Of a stretch of 64,000 nt of DNA, positions 33,931 to 44,984 are shown piece after piece (the stretch's first letter is position 1; every line of letters starts with the position of its first letter). The notes under the pieces are model-generated. The model was not told the DNA's origin. It made no database searches and saw only the letters and a list, made by a program, of their open reading frames with translations. Source of the DNA: Spodoptera frugiperda (Eukaryota; Arthropoda; Insecta; Lepidoptera; Noctuidae); assembly GCF_023101765.2 (NCBI RefSeq), contig NC_064242.1, forward strand, positions 3,584,327-3,648,326, written 5' to 3'. The position numbers and the translations under genes were made by a program.

Positions 33931-34849
33931 ATTGTAATGTAAGGTAAGGAGATTGTCAATGTTTAATTTTGACTTCCGTATATAACACAGTGCATGTTTC
34001 ACTTATTGTAATGCTGAGTATATTCATTGTTAACGTTTTTAATTAATCAAATAACGTGTGTTTTGAAGTGATAAACATTTCATAAATAAATTTAAACAAA
34101 AACTGGTTAAATATATCAAAACGAAAATAAGATTTGAAACTTTAAAAAATATATTAACAGTAAAATATAAAGGAATTTTTAAAAGGAAAATTTAAAAATT
34201 TTCTAGTTTTATAACTTTTAAGAAATGAGTTTCCGTAGTAAAACCACGATAGAGTCACTGGCGTGAAATGATGAGTGCAGATTCGTGTTGAATGAACAAA
34301 TAGACAAACTAGCAAACGTGACACGGTTAGCTTTTAGCAGCTACGAGTACATCTTTGAAATTTGTCTCTCTGAGAAAATAACATTTCGGTTTGATAGAAT
34401 TTGAAACGACGTATCAAAAGTTGTAAACCCTGTTTTTTATAATTCATTTATTTATTGATTTAATCAAAGTGTACACAAAGATACATTATAGGTTTTTAAC
34501 ATAATTTATCATTGTGTTTAACCTTAATTAGAGGCTGCCACGACATGCATTAAACAAAAAACAGTATATAATATTACAACAAAAGGTTTACTTATCTAAA
34601 AAAACTTTAATTACATAGTTTAATTCTGCAAGAATGTTTTACGCAGGAAAGTTTTTACTTTATGAATATCTATATCAGGTGAACATGCGACTTATTTGTT
34701 CCTGCATCCTATTTATTATGGAAAAATGACTCAGGTTAGTTTATATTATGTTTATGTAGTAATTATGCTCAAAAGTGTCAGGAGGCCAGAATATTATAAA
34801 AATAAATTTCGTCAATCAGTTTAATAAATCACATTTCAGATATAAGATC

Positions 34850-34998
34850 CCTTTCACACGTGCTACCCGGTGCGTACCCGAGACGGTCAGGAACATGAAT
34901 TAGTATCGACGCTTTCACACGTCAAGTAATAATTTATTCAGATTACCCGGAAACTCGCCACGTGCTCGGATCGTGTGGGACGCATCTAATCAGGAGTT
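34850..34998. mobile_element. Possible MITE with TTTCACACG motifs
   Basis: CCCTTTCACACGTGCTACCC at the left, CGCTTTCACACGTCAAG inside and CCACGTGCTCGGATCGTGTG at the right give weak inverted similarity. Borders are uncertain. Confidence 0.3.
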
Positions 34999-35327
34999 CC
35001 AAGAAATGGAAATCGATGAAATACAAATCTCAACAGTGAATTTGAATTTGACGTAAATCTTATATATTATATAGCTTCTAGAACCAACACGTGGCATCTA
35101 TTATGGCTGCCTTCGACAGCTCTTTGTCAAAATAAATATTTTTCTTGCAGGGACAAGTTCAGTGGTGCAAGTGAATGTAAACCTACAGGTATTGGGATTA
35201 GGTTCATAATAGATGCGACACAATGAAGAACAAGAATGTTAATACTAGATTTTAAAATCTTTTCATCATAAACTCAATCTTTAATTGGCTTTCACTAAAA
35301 TAAACTTAAACCTATATACTAATATCT

Positions 35328-35741
35328 ATACAATGTGATAGGGGTGAGACTTCTAACCCGTTAAAGCTGAGTTCTACATCAAATTTTATCAATAAAAGTC
35401 GGGAGTCGAAGGGGTCGAATCCCTCCCCCTAAAATTTATGGCTATTTTAATATTTTTTTTACTTTTTTTGATATCAAAGGTTGTATGCGTCGTAGAAACA
35501 AAAAAAAAACGACAAACGGTAGCTAATAACCTTGGCTAACTAATTCATTACTTTTTTCATATGTTTGATAATGTTTTAGTGAGAAAAAAAATCATTTGTG
35601 AATTATTTTTACCGAAAAAATCACTATTTTTTAATATTTTCAATTAGGGGTTCAACCCCCCATATTATTTTTTTTGTCGATAAAATTAGATGTAGTACTC
35701 AAACTTAACGGGTTAGAAGTCCCACCCCTATCACATTGTAT
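35328..35741. mobile_element. 414-bp MITE with ~63-bp terminal inverted repeats, TA target
   Basis: Left ATACAATGTGATAGGGGTGA and right TCACATTGTAT with the intervening GACTTCTAACCCGTTAA / TTAACGGGTTAGAAGTCC blocks pair over about 63 bp with few mismatches. Inner TCGAATCCCTCCCCC / GGGGTTCAACCCCCC also pair. TA at both ends suggests a Tc1/mariner-type target. The AT-rich centre has no frame. Confidence 0.78.
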
Positions 35742-36284
35742 ATAACCTACCTATATGTAAATAACCTATATATATATCTTCTAAAACTCACTATTCTCCA
35801 TCTATTTCTACAACCAAACATATTGCACAAGTTTCATAATCCCACATACCACTATCTAAGTTCATTTTAAGACTAAGGCTTGCAGCAACTAGATTGGACG
35901 CACGCTCTCAAGATAGAATGTAAGCATGCATGGAAGTTCACTAGATTGCCGGATTCAAACTCAACTACACTACATTAGAACATTCTGCATTTTGATTGAA
36001 TTCTACCGACGGCGACGGCTACGGAGCTGCAGTAGACTTGATATGAAGAACGTGGTTTTGAAATTATATTATGTACTCGTATGTTGGATAGTGGTATATG
36101 AGTTTCATGTTTGAGAAGCGTTGTGTTGAAGAGTAACTATTTTGAGTTTATTTTGTGTTGTGTTGTAAAATATCTGGAGAGTAATTGTTTTTTTTTCTGA
36201 CAATGCTGCCTAATTTTTAGTTTTATTTTATTTAATCTGTTAGTTTTTAAGTTCTATTGTTTAGTTATAAATATTATGTTATCT

Positions 36285-36408
36285 TAAATATATATAACTC
36301 AAAGGCGAATGACTGACCAACGACTACTATGACGTAGGCATCCCATAAAGGATTTTGTTAAATTACATTAATAATTCTTATCAGGAGCGAAGACACGTGC
36401 AAAAGCTA
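36285..36408 (+). mobile_element. Helitron-like remnant with CTAG end
   Basis: ATATATATAACTCAAAGGCG starts the copy, TATGACGTAGGCATCC lies in the middle, and GTGCAAAAG then CTAG/T ends it. Much of the interior seen in longer members is deleted. Confidence 0.6.
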
Positions 36409-37529
36409 GTAAATAGATAAAAGCACAAAAAAAATTAAAATGAATATGAATCCATTTTCTTTACTGCATATAGTGTACAGTAGGTACCATGACTGGGTGA
36501 CCAAAGTGTCGACATCGATTTGAATCGCACGACACATGAGAATAATATAACAGTAGGAGACCATACCATGGATATTGGAAAAAGAAAAGAATTCAAATAA
36601 ACACAACCCTTCATAAACAAACACGCTACACCCCAAATCAAACAAAAAAAGGCCTACAATGTAATAAACTTGCTCCTTGAAAGCACTAGTATCCTTTCTT
36701 CACACCTAAGTATAGCAAAGTTGATTCATTACGCAGCTACCGCCAAAGTAAGAGGGATTAGAGGGTTTCTGGGAATTACACACGCCACACGCCTCATCTT
36801 AACACGTACTGGTTGGAAGGAAAGAGAAAAATGAACGATGTTTGTTTACCGCCACGGACTCAGTGTAGAGCGACCGAGTGTTTTGATCGTTGTGTCATAC
36901 TCGTAAAATCTAATGTCACTTGGTATTGGTTCAAGTTTTGGCTGTTTGTGCGAAGTTTCGTTTTGATGTAGAGGTAAATCAATTATATGGATTGAAAGTT
37001 TTTGAGGTATGATATGATACCTAGGTATTTTTGTGGATTGGGAACTTGTTTTTGTTCCAATATCCAATGTAATTCTGACTAATTTCTCTTGAAGACTTCA
37101 TATTTTGTTTGCATTGCTACCATTACAAGTTGCATGTATGTGTTTACAACGATCAATAATGTGTAGTGCATATTTCAAACTATGCATACTAGCATCGATT
37201 AATTACAGTATGACTCAAAGTGCGGAAATAGCACATCGCACTCATCTGTTTTCCCTCAACGTTTATAACAATCCAGATATTCAAAATTTTAATAATAGCT
37301 ACAGTATAGTTTACAATATTAATGCTTCTATTCTATTTTAGTATTATGATTCAGTTAATCTCAATGAAACATAATAGCATTATTGATAAAATATTGAAAT
37401 AAGATGGAATTTATATAGTTTGTCAGATATTTGTCTAGTCATTATGAAATACTATTATTGTAGTATTGAAATTGAACAGTACAAACAACTAATTTTACAA
37501 TCAACAACTAGATTTCTACGTTCAATAGA

Positions 37530-37655
37530 AACGCACGTAAGCCCAATTACACGGATACAGCGTATTTGTTCGGTGACTCTGATCGAAACGCCAATATCAA
37601 TTACAATCCGACCAGCATTGCGTATAGGTCTCGTTTGGGGCTCACGTATAACCAA
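37530..37655. mobile_element. Possible MITE with ACGTGAGCCCC ends
   Basis: CGCACGTAAGCCCAATTACA and GTTTGGGGCTCACGTATAAC form an imperfect inverted pair; both strands are open here only because the block is short of AT-rich stops. Confidence 0.3.
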
Positions 37656-37975
37656 AATGCGTTGGACGTGAGGTGAATACCTCCTTCTAGCTAATAGGAT
37701 TAACATCATGTGACATCAGGGAGATGGGCGGCCGCACGCGCCGCTTGCGAATAATTTGAGAATTTTTATGTAACAATTTTTTGCTGAATTAATATTTGAT
37801 ATTCTTAAATGGCTTTATTATACGATCAAGATCGCTTGGTCCTGCTATCTATGACTGACATATACCTTCGACTTTTAGAATAATAAATCGTTCTATGATA
37901 CATAAGTATTGTTATTTATTAGGGTAAATGTAAGAACTTTTTGAAGTACCTAACTAAATATGAAAGCTATTATTA

Positions 37976-38278
37976 GGGTGCTTTTCCACTAAATACGTAC
38001 TATGTAGCTATGCTACGAAGATGTAATAGCTAAGCTGTGAAACTATGTGACCGTTTCCAATGATATTAAGTTATTTAGCTGTGCGAGAAAGATTCGCGGC
38101 TCAAATATGCGATGTATCGGGAAGCCATCCATAGCACGCATCTTTCCTTATAAAAAACATAGCTTAGCTGAGTCCGTTTCCACCAGTACTAAGCTATGTG
38201 TACTAATGAATATGATTGGTGAAAGCCAAACGCATCCACAGCAACGTAGCATAGCACATCTCTGATGGAAAAACACCC
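37976..38278. mobile_element. MITE family M2, 303 bp
   Basis: Ends GGGTGCTTTTCCACTAA and TCTGATGGAAAAACACCC are inverted repeats. Flanks are TTA and ATA, a near-match to a 3-bp target duplication. The interior includes AGCTATGCTACGAAGATG and GGTGAAAGCCAAACGCATCC. Shares both blocks with the copy at 45,902. PIF/Harbinger-like by target size (inference). Confidence 0.7.
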
Positions 38279-38279
38279 A

Positions 38280-39985
38280 TATTCTTGTAAATTTTCCGAA
38301 GAAAAATTGTATTGGTAAGAATAGCTCGTGAACAATGGATTGGTTTGCTTTGAACCCGCTTCAGTACACTGCACATTATTCAACCTCGATATAGATTTGA
38401 AAAATATATTCTTGTTATAACGAAACTACAGAAATCGTATTTATTGAGTCAGAAATAAGTATCATTATTGAATAAAGGTATTTTATTGCCAAGATCGCTT
38501 TCATTTGTCGTAACAATATCTTGATCGTGATACGTTTCAGCTAATTAAATAAGGGCGAAAATTCTATAAAGGTTTGCTCCAATTATTGGGCATTCACGGG
38601 CCGTTTGTTTAATAACGAAACAAAGGCATTAAGACTTATTCAAGCAATAATAGGACTTAGTGGACTGAGGGTGTATTGTAATTTTTTTGTTTTATCTCAG
38701 TTTGTAATTGGTTTACAAAGTAATTGTAACTTGTGAATAATAATGGACTTGTTAATTTAGATCGCGTTTGTTCGCTATATTCATATAAATTAAGTGCGAA
38801 TGATTTCTTTTCAAGACAACTTTACCAGATTTATGTATGATGTAGATTCATTCTGGGTTTAAGTAAAATATCTATAAAATCGTCTCTAAAATATTGAATA
38901 GTATTTCCACTGTTATATAGTACAATAAACGTTCATATTAGCGGATTTCTTAACGTAAAAATAAGATTTATCTTTTTAACGTTATCTTTCCCACCCTACT
39001 TTCCTTAACATATCACCAAAGTAACCATCCAACCAATACATCAACAACAAACTCCCCGGAAAAGCCTAAAAAACTTAACTAATCCAAACTAAAAACTCCA
39101 ATTTACTTTAACACACATTTGGCAGTAACAAATTGATGTGGCCAAATTAAATTAAATAGTGCAGAGCTGTGACGTCATCGCTGACGAGGGTCCCTTCACT
39201 CGTCTCCTTACGTTCGATCACTCACATTATTGCACAGTCGCGCTTTTTATACGGCACTCCGATAGTTATTAGGCGGGGAAATGAAGGATTTACATCCAAG
39301 ATTGATTAGTGGATACCTATTTTATGGTGGAGCGGTTGTTCACGTGGGCTGGATAATCTGTGGATTATTTATAGTTTAGGGAACTTTTTGTAGCTGGCAT
39401 TTTTATGGAAATAAGGTACCAGCGCATAACAAGATGAACTACGAACCTCCTCTACTTAAGCAGGCGGGTTGGAGTTTCAGGTATATCACCTGAAACTTTT
39501 AAACTCAGATCTGTCTACTAATAAATAACACGAATAAGGCTTATCTGCTATTTATATTCAAATACGCTAGCATCGAATGTAGGTACCTAATTTGTAATAA
39601 CCGATTGTTTAGATAAATATGACAACTTGAAAATATAAACATTTCGATTAAACAAATAACAAATTATGTTGAAATAACATTAACATAACAACAGAACATA
39701 CGATACGATTATGTTTATATAGAAATTGATTAAATCGATCGGATGGAAAGCCTGCAGGATCATCGGATTAATAAAGATAATGAGATGCTCTGATCGCGCT
39801 ACACATTTCAATAACTTAATGCATTCTTTTTACAGTATTCTCGATATTTGCCCTGTTTTTATTTCTATATGATAGATATTAAAGCCTACTTACATTAATC
39901 TCGGTTTTATCTCTGTCCAAAGCAAATAAAATAGTGATTATAATATCTTAGTAAATCGTTTTGGTACTATGTTTTTTATTTTGGA
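38280..39985. other. Unique DNA with one CRE-bearing patch
   Basis: 39,165-39,290 is GC-richer and non-repetitive; elsewhere AT-rich. No frame is supported. Confidence 0.4.
39170..39177. promoter_or_regulatory. CRE palindrome TGACGTCA in a GC-richer unique patch
   Basis: GCTGTGACGTCATCGCTGAC lies about 70 bp before CGCGCTTTTTATACGGCACT, which has a weak TATA look. No coding sequence follows. Confidence 0.35.
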
Positions 39986-40239
39986 CTAGCTGACCCAGCG
40001 AACTTCGTACCGCTTTCGCGTAGCAATGATGCTCTACTTTATTTTGTATAGCTGAGTTATGTATGAGTCCCTATTCAATTTGAATTGGAATCTATAAATA
40101 TCCTCCATATAAAAATGAATCCATAATTTCCTGATCTCACTATACTTACCTGAAAAGGACTTTACTAATTAAAAAAAAAAAACAAAATATATTTTCATAA
40201 TAGTGTTTATTTCATAGGATTCAATCATTTCACTGTCCT

Positions 40240-41318
40240 GCAGGCGCCTTATCGGCTCTGATGATTATCTGATGGCATGCGGTCTAATGCATTTGTGAAT
40301 GTCTAATGCATCGGTCTAATGCAACTAATTCATTGTGTTGAAGGAAAAATGTTTGAAGTTTTTCATCACAATGGATCTTTTTACTGAGTTGTTGTGTGCA
40401 CAACGCTGATCGACTTCTCTTGCTGAATTGTCCATAAAATATATTTGCAAAAATGTATAGTCTTCAACAGGCACTGGCAATAAGGAACCTGTTTGATGAT
40501 ATATTTGAATCCCTGAATCTGCAAGAATATAAATATGTATACAGGCAATTGTATAGCAAATTGTACCACCATGTGGCTCGCAAAATACTGCCACAATACT
40601 TTACATCATTTCAAATTAAAACTACTTTTAACCTCGACATTAAACAGCCTTCCACGGCAGCTTTAGGTAGTAGGCTTTACCAAGAACATCTTGCTCATGC
40701 CACTATAAAATACAACATGTTATAAATGTTGCTGATTAAGTCTTCGGATTATAGACTATTATTATGTATTTGATTTATTGTTTACAAAATAAACACATCA
40801 CTGATTCGACATATTATGCACCAGCTGGTTTTAAAACTAAAAAAACGTTTGCCATTATACTTACTTGCTAAAAGTAGGCAAAAAATTGTCTCGTATAACT
40901 TTTGTTGCCCCAAATGATGTCATTTGAAAGCAATTATTGTACTGCTGGATATGAGTCAAAAAATGAACCAATGAATGTAGTGGCTCTGGTGGCGGTACCA
41001 ATGGCGTCAATTTGACTTGGCCGCTGGCGGAACACAATCCAGAGGCTTCATTTTTTTAATTTCAATCCCAATGTGTACACACAATATTCATTAGTCGAAT
41101 AGCAACAATTTGCTCTGAACTGTAATCAATTGCCAAACCACATTATAACTGAATGCAGCTTTGTGGGGATTAAACACAACATTTCTATCTTGATATCGAT
41201 TCAGTTCAAGTTCATTTCGCGCTTCGCGATGCTCATCAGTTTGATTTGCTGTTATATTTCTTTGACTTGCCGTATTTCGAGTTCTGCGGCCTAAGCTTGT
41301 ACGTCTGGTTGGTAGCAT
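40240..41318 (-). pseudogene. Helitron N-terminal protein remnant, frameshifted and interrupted
   Basis: Pieces in order on the minus strand: MLPTRRTSLGRRTRNTASQR and DEHREARNELELNRYQDRN then KAAFSYN (41,130-41,318); after a frameshift EQIVAIRLMNIVCTHW, two in-frame stops, KNEASGLCSASGQVKL, PPPEPLHSLV and YNNCFQMTSFGATKVIR (40,864-41,115). A 345-bp interruption follows, then IQIYHQTGSLLPVPVEDYTF and DNSAREVDQRC (40,325-40,518), and broken ALDRMPSDNH and IIIRADKAPAG toward 40,240. These match the conserved N-terminal zinc-finger region of insect Helitron proteins. Several stops and frameshifts make it a pseudogene. A start at 41,318 is more likely than the upstream Met. Confidence 0.82.
40519..40863 (-). 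other. 345-bp interruption of the Helitron frame with intron-like ends
   Basis: The two homologous blocks are separated by sequence that begins GTAAGTATAATGG and ends TATTCTTGCAG on the minus strand, the form of a spliceosomal intron. The protein resumes at KIQG-type sequence directly after it, although a single missing base in the GGG just downstream leaves the frame out of register. It may be an intron of the ancestral Helitron gene or an insertion that happened to give these ends. Confidence 0.4.
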
Positions 41319-41917
41319 TGTTAAAAACGAAATTCCAACTGAAAATAAAAAGCTCTCATACATTTTCTGCATAACCGTGTATACCAAATTGTAGTATTGT
41401 GTAGTCACCAAAAGTTACTAAAAATCAATAATAAAGATGTGAACTTACCTTGATTAACAAACACTTATTAGCAAATAAAAATCTTCTTAGTCTTTAAAAC
41501 TCGAAGAAATATTAAGATAATCTCTCAGAAATATTGAAAAATATACATTTAATTTTGCATATTTTAAAAAACGCGCTATACGAATGTCAATGTCATTCAC
41601 ACCAATAGACTACATTGAAAGAGCATCGTTTGTTCGAAAACGTGAATAGAAACTTTAATTTACACAAAATAAATTTCTGAACACACGCGTAACTGTTGAT
41701 AATTTGTCATTATTTCTGAACGCACGCATAATTAATATTTGAGGAATTTCTATTAATGCTTAATGCACTTTTCAACATTTTCAATAGATTAAAAAAAATA
41801 CAGACAATTGTTTATTCACCCTTTTCATCGTTTATGCATAAATGTCAATCATTATTTACAGAATTTGAATTTAGAAACAACAAATATTTGACATGTACAA
41901 ATGAAAATTTATTGAAT

Positions 41918-42807
41918 CTAGCTTTTGCCCGCGACTTCGTTTGCGTAGTGGTGTTAGTGGTCAAATTGCTGCCGTATGTCATCTAAAATGTGAATTAGGT
42001 ACTTGAAAATATGTTACTGTTAGCATTTTTAAAGATATGTATTCCAAAGAAATCACGACCGCCGATTCATCATTTTATAATCATGATGAAAAGTAGCCAA
42101 GGTTATCTATATTATTATCCTTTAATTTCCTATATATTGCCTATCAATAAAAAAATACATTGTTTCGTTGTTATATTCCAAAAAAAAAAACATTCGTGCG
42201 AGCGTAACCTCAACACAAACAGGATTACTTTCGCATTCATAACATTAGTATGGTAGTAGGGATATTGGCGATTTAAATAAGTATATGTGTATTTAAATAA
42301 GAATCGAACGCGAGTGAAGCCACAGGCAACGTATTAACGAAAATGACGAATTTTCAAGCAAACATTAATCTCCTCTATCAAACATACTACGCCTTCTACC
42401 CTTTTTATTAAAAAGTAGTCTATGTTCTTTCGCTCCTCATTAAGTGTCTAAATACAAAATTTCACTGTTACAGCTTTAAAAATGACGAATTTCCATATGA
42501 CCATTCATCCCCTATTTTTACCCACTCTCCCCTATTTTTTTGCAATAAAAAGTAGACCATGTTCTTTCGTTCCTCATTAAGTATCTAAATACAAAGTTTT
42601 ACTGTTACAGCTTTTAAAATGACGAATTTCCATATTACCATTTATCCCTTATTTTTACCCATTCTCCGCTATTTTTTTGCAATAAAAAGTATCAAGGTCT
42701 ATTCTATCTCAGTACTAAATTCCATCAAAATCGGTTCACTGGTTTAGGCGTGAAAGCGTAATTACAGACAGACAGAGTTACTTTTGCATTTATAATATTA
42801 GTAGGGA
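41918..42807 (-). mobile_element. Non-autonomous Helitron with internal ~138-bp repeats
   Basis: Minus-strand element from A/TCCCTACTAATATTATAAAT (42,807) to GCGGGCAAAAGCTAG (41,918), both typical Helitron ends. It contains 2.6 tandem units of about 138 bp, each starting AAAATGACGAATTT and ending CACTGTTACAGCTTT or close to it (42,340; 42,479; 42,616). Mutations have diverged the units. It is separated from the coding Helitron remnant by about 500 bp of AT-rich DNA. Confidence 0.7.
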
Positions 42808-42994
42808 TTCTGTGCTCCAAGTCTCCAACGCACACTTATTCAATAGCATTTGTTTTTTAGTATCCAATAGCATTTATCCAACAATGAACTTTATCCAATA
42901 GCAATAAAGCTCAAATTGACTCTACGTATTAGTTAGAAAACGTTTGTATGGGATAAAGGAAAGGGCAGTTTTTAGGGTTTTTCCGTCAATTATT

Positions 42995-43130
42995 TGATAT
43001 TTTCTCACCTTTTAAACCTTCCCTGGACTTCTACAAATAATTCAAGACCAAAATTTGCCAAATCGGTCCAGCCGTTCTCGAGTTTTAGCGAGACAAAGGA
43101 ATAGCAATTGATTTTTATATATATAGATTA
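42995..43130 (-). mobile_element. Helitron-like remnant (ATATATATAAAA family)
   Basis: On the minus strand: ATATATATAAAAATCAATTG, CTCGAGAACGGCTGGACCG, TTTGGCAAATTTTGGTC. It is homologous to 13,172-13,345 in the opposite orientation. The 3' end was not found. Confidence 0.55.
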
Positions 43131-43160
43131 GGAGATTCTTAAACGATACGGGATAGGACT

Positions 43161-43304
43161 TTTTAAGGAAAATTATCCAGTTACTTTTCCCGCCTTGGGC
43201 GAGGCGAGAGAGAGACTCAGACTCTTACTGACTAAAAACCACCCCGTTCAGGACTCCTGCTTTTCGGAGCCCTGGTAAACCCACTAGGTAGTCCGCAGCT
43301 CCGA
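43161..43304 (-). repeat. LINE-tail/SINE-like element, copy 5
   Basis: Minus-strand copy: right edge GCAGCTCCG, then GGTTTACCAGGGCTCCG when read on the minus strand, left end AAGGAAAATTATCCAGTTAC. Upstream LINE sequence is absent. Confidence 0.75.
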
Positions 43305-43807
43305 ATGAGGTAGGACTAGGTCGAAGCCACTGGAAACAGTAAGTTCTATGGTATTTTCATTATTACATGTGTTACAGTTTTATGATTTTCATTAAAAGCA
43401 ATTTATGTTTGATCCTACCTTTTTACTGTACGTAAAATAAAGAAGGCAAAACCCCGTCTTGCCTCCATATTGTGTTGTTTGTTAAAGTGACTAACGCCCG
43501 AATTAGAACAAGGAAAAAGGTTGGTTGTTCTCCTCTTTTTGTTTTATTTTTAGATTATTTCTGGCAGCTCTGGGTTATTATGTAAAGTTGAATCTATTTT
43601 TAGATCTATTTTTACCTAATTATGAGCCAGTTAGTGTAAATGACAAGCATGGTCATGGTTTTGAGCTCAAATTAGTTTTTGTGATTTCGCTATACTTATA
43701 CTTATATAAAACTATTTCGTCAAGGCCCTATTTTCCTTTTCTTCCTGAGACACAGGCATTGGCTAATTCAGGAGACAGAGCTTGATGTAATTTGGACGGT
43801 GTAGTAT

Positions 43808-44360
43808 CAGCTCGCCCCCTGGATCTTGCCCCTTCCGATTAAAATGTTCCACTCGCCCCGTTTTTATTAATTTGGAGTTGTGGTTCGCCCCTTACGAAAA
43901 CCCTTACGGGGCGAGTGAAAAATTTAACAATTAAATAATTATTTTGATGCATCGACTCGCCCCTTGCGGCATTCCCTTTGAAATTTAACTAAAAAAGGTA
44001 TATTCAGAAAAATGTACAGTAAACAAAACTGGTAAGTAATTTAACCACTTGTGATAGTCTTATTACCTGGCTTACCTACTGTAACATCTTCTGATCTTGC
44101 CCCTTCCGATTAAAATGTTCCACTCGCCCCGTTTTTATTACACATGCAGTTTTATTTCAATTTTCACTATTAAATCCCAAGGCACACATTTTCACTATTG
44201 AAGTTTTAAGAAAAAATATTCATTTAAATATTTTATAAACTTAGAGTGCTGACAGTACTTTTAACTAACCAACAATCGGGGGCGAGTTGGAGTATCTAAT
44301 AATTTAAGGGGCGAGTTGATGCACTTAGGCAATCAGGGGCGAGATCCAAGGGGCGAGCTG
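43808..44360. mobile_element. 553-bp element built from CTCGCCCC / GGGGCGAG motifs
   Basis: Ends CAGCTCGCCCCCTGGATCTT and GATCCAAGGGGCGAGCTG are inverted repeats. About twelve copies of C(T/C)(C/T)GCCCC or its complement occur inside, C-rich strand mostly on the left half, G-rich on the right. A 48-bp block starting GATCTTGCCCCTTCCGATT is present twice, perfectly, at 43,822-43,869 and 44,093-44,140. No frame is seen. Class unknown; CAG...CTG ends recall hAT elements but no 8-bp duplication was found. Confidence 0.7.
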
Positions 44361-44394
44361 AGGTTCATCGCACTAATGCGATATGTTTCAATAA

Positions 44395-44560
44395 ATGTGA
44401 AAGTTTGTTTGTTTAGATGTTTGGATGTTTGTCCGTCAATTATGGTGAAACTACTGAACGATTTTGATGAAATTTGGTATACAGACAGGGTATGAGTTGA
44501 CTTAGGTGATATGATACTTTTTTTTCACGGAAACGCGGGCGAAGCCGTTGAAGAATCTAA
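44395..44560 (+). mobile_element. Helitron-like remnant
   Basis: ATGTGAAAGTTTGTTTG, GAAACTACTGAACGATTTTG, TTGGTATACAGACAGGG and CACGGAAACGCGGGCGAAGC are present in family order. The terminus has decayed. It begins about 35 bp after the GGGGCGAG element ends. Confidence 0.55.
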
Positions 44561-44800
44561 TTGGAAATACTTCCACAAAAATATACATTAAAAATCTATT
44601 AGCTGCAATCTCTACTTCTGTCTGTACAAAAGTGTTACATAATTAACCTATAAAGGCTCTAGACGTGTTACATTGTGATTATTTTATAAACTTACTAAAC
44701 GTACCGGCTTAAATTGTAATGACCCTTCCGCGGTGTAAGGCGACCCCTTACATCACAATAGACAACTTCCTCGTACATTGTCCTAACAATTGCATTAGGG

Positions 44801-44984
44801 ATTTTAAGTAATTCACGTGTTTAAGACAAAAGTGTAACTTAATTAGGATTATGAAGAGAGATATAGACTTTGATATAATAATGAAGTTGATTTTAAGTAA
44901 TTCACGTCTCTTAGACAAAAGTGTAACTTAATTAGGATGATAAAGAGAGAGTAATAAATAATCCTGGATATAATCGTGAAGTTT
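44801..44984 (+). repeat. 89-bp direct tandem duplication
   Basis: ATTTTAAGTAATTCACGT, TAGACAAAAGTGTAACTTAA or its near copy, and TTAGGAT followed by AAGAGAGA occur at 44,801 and again at 44,890. The unit is unique DNA rather than a known repeat. Confidence 0.75.

Larger units (their letters stand above)
32716..35327. other. Unique, very AT-rich DNA
   Basis: Only an RTE fragment and a doubtful MITE are seen. Confidence 0.4.
39986..41420 (-). mobile_element. Degenerate Helitron with coding remnants and CTAG 3' terminus
   Basis: On the minus strand the left border reads GAAGTTCGCTGGGTCAG then CTAG/T, the CTRR end of Helitrons, preceded by a small AGCG...CGCT hairpin. Upstream (40,240-41,318) lie pieces of a Helitron Rep/helicase protein N-terminus. 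The replication-initiator core and the helicase are missing between about 40,235 and 39,990, so the element is internally deleted and dead. The 5' TC end was not located; the border is approximate. Confidence 0.8.

Noticed and set aside
36406..36645. Overlapping minus-strand frames of 68-79 codons
   Set aside because: Two overlapping frames of similar length with low-complexity composition; no motif or splice context.
37420..37709. Open frames on both strands near 37.5 kb
   Set aside because: Both strands open over the same bases, probably because of the MITE-like block; no domain recognised.
40453..40725. 90-codon plus-strand frame
   Set aside because: It lies antisense to the Helitron coding remnant and its interruption; no independent support.
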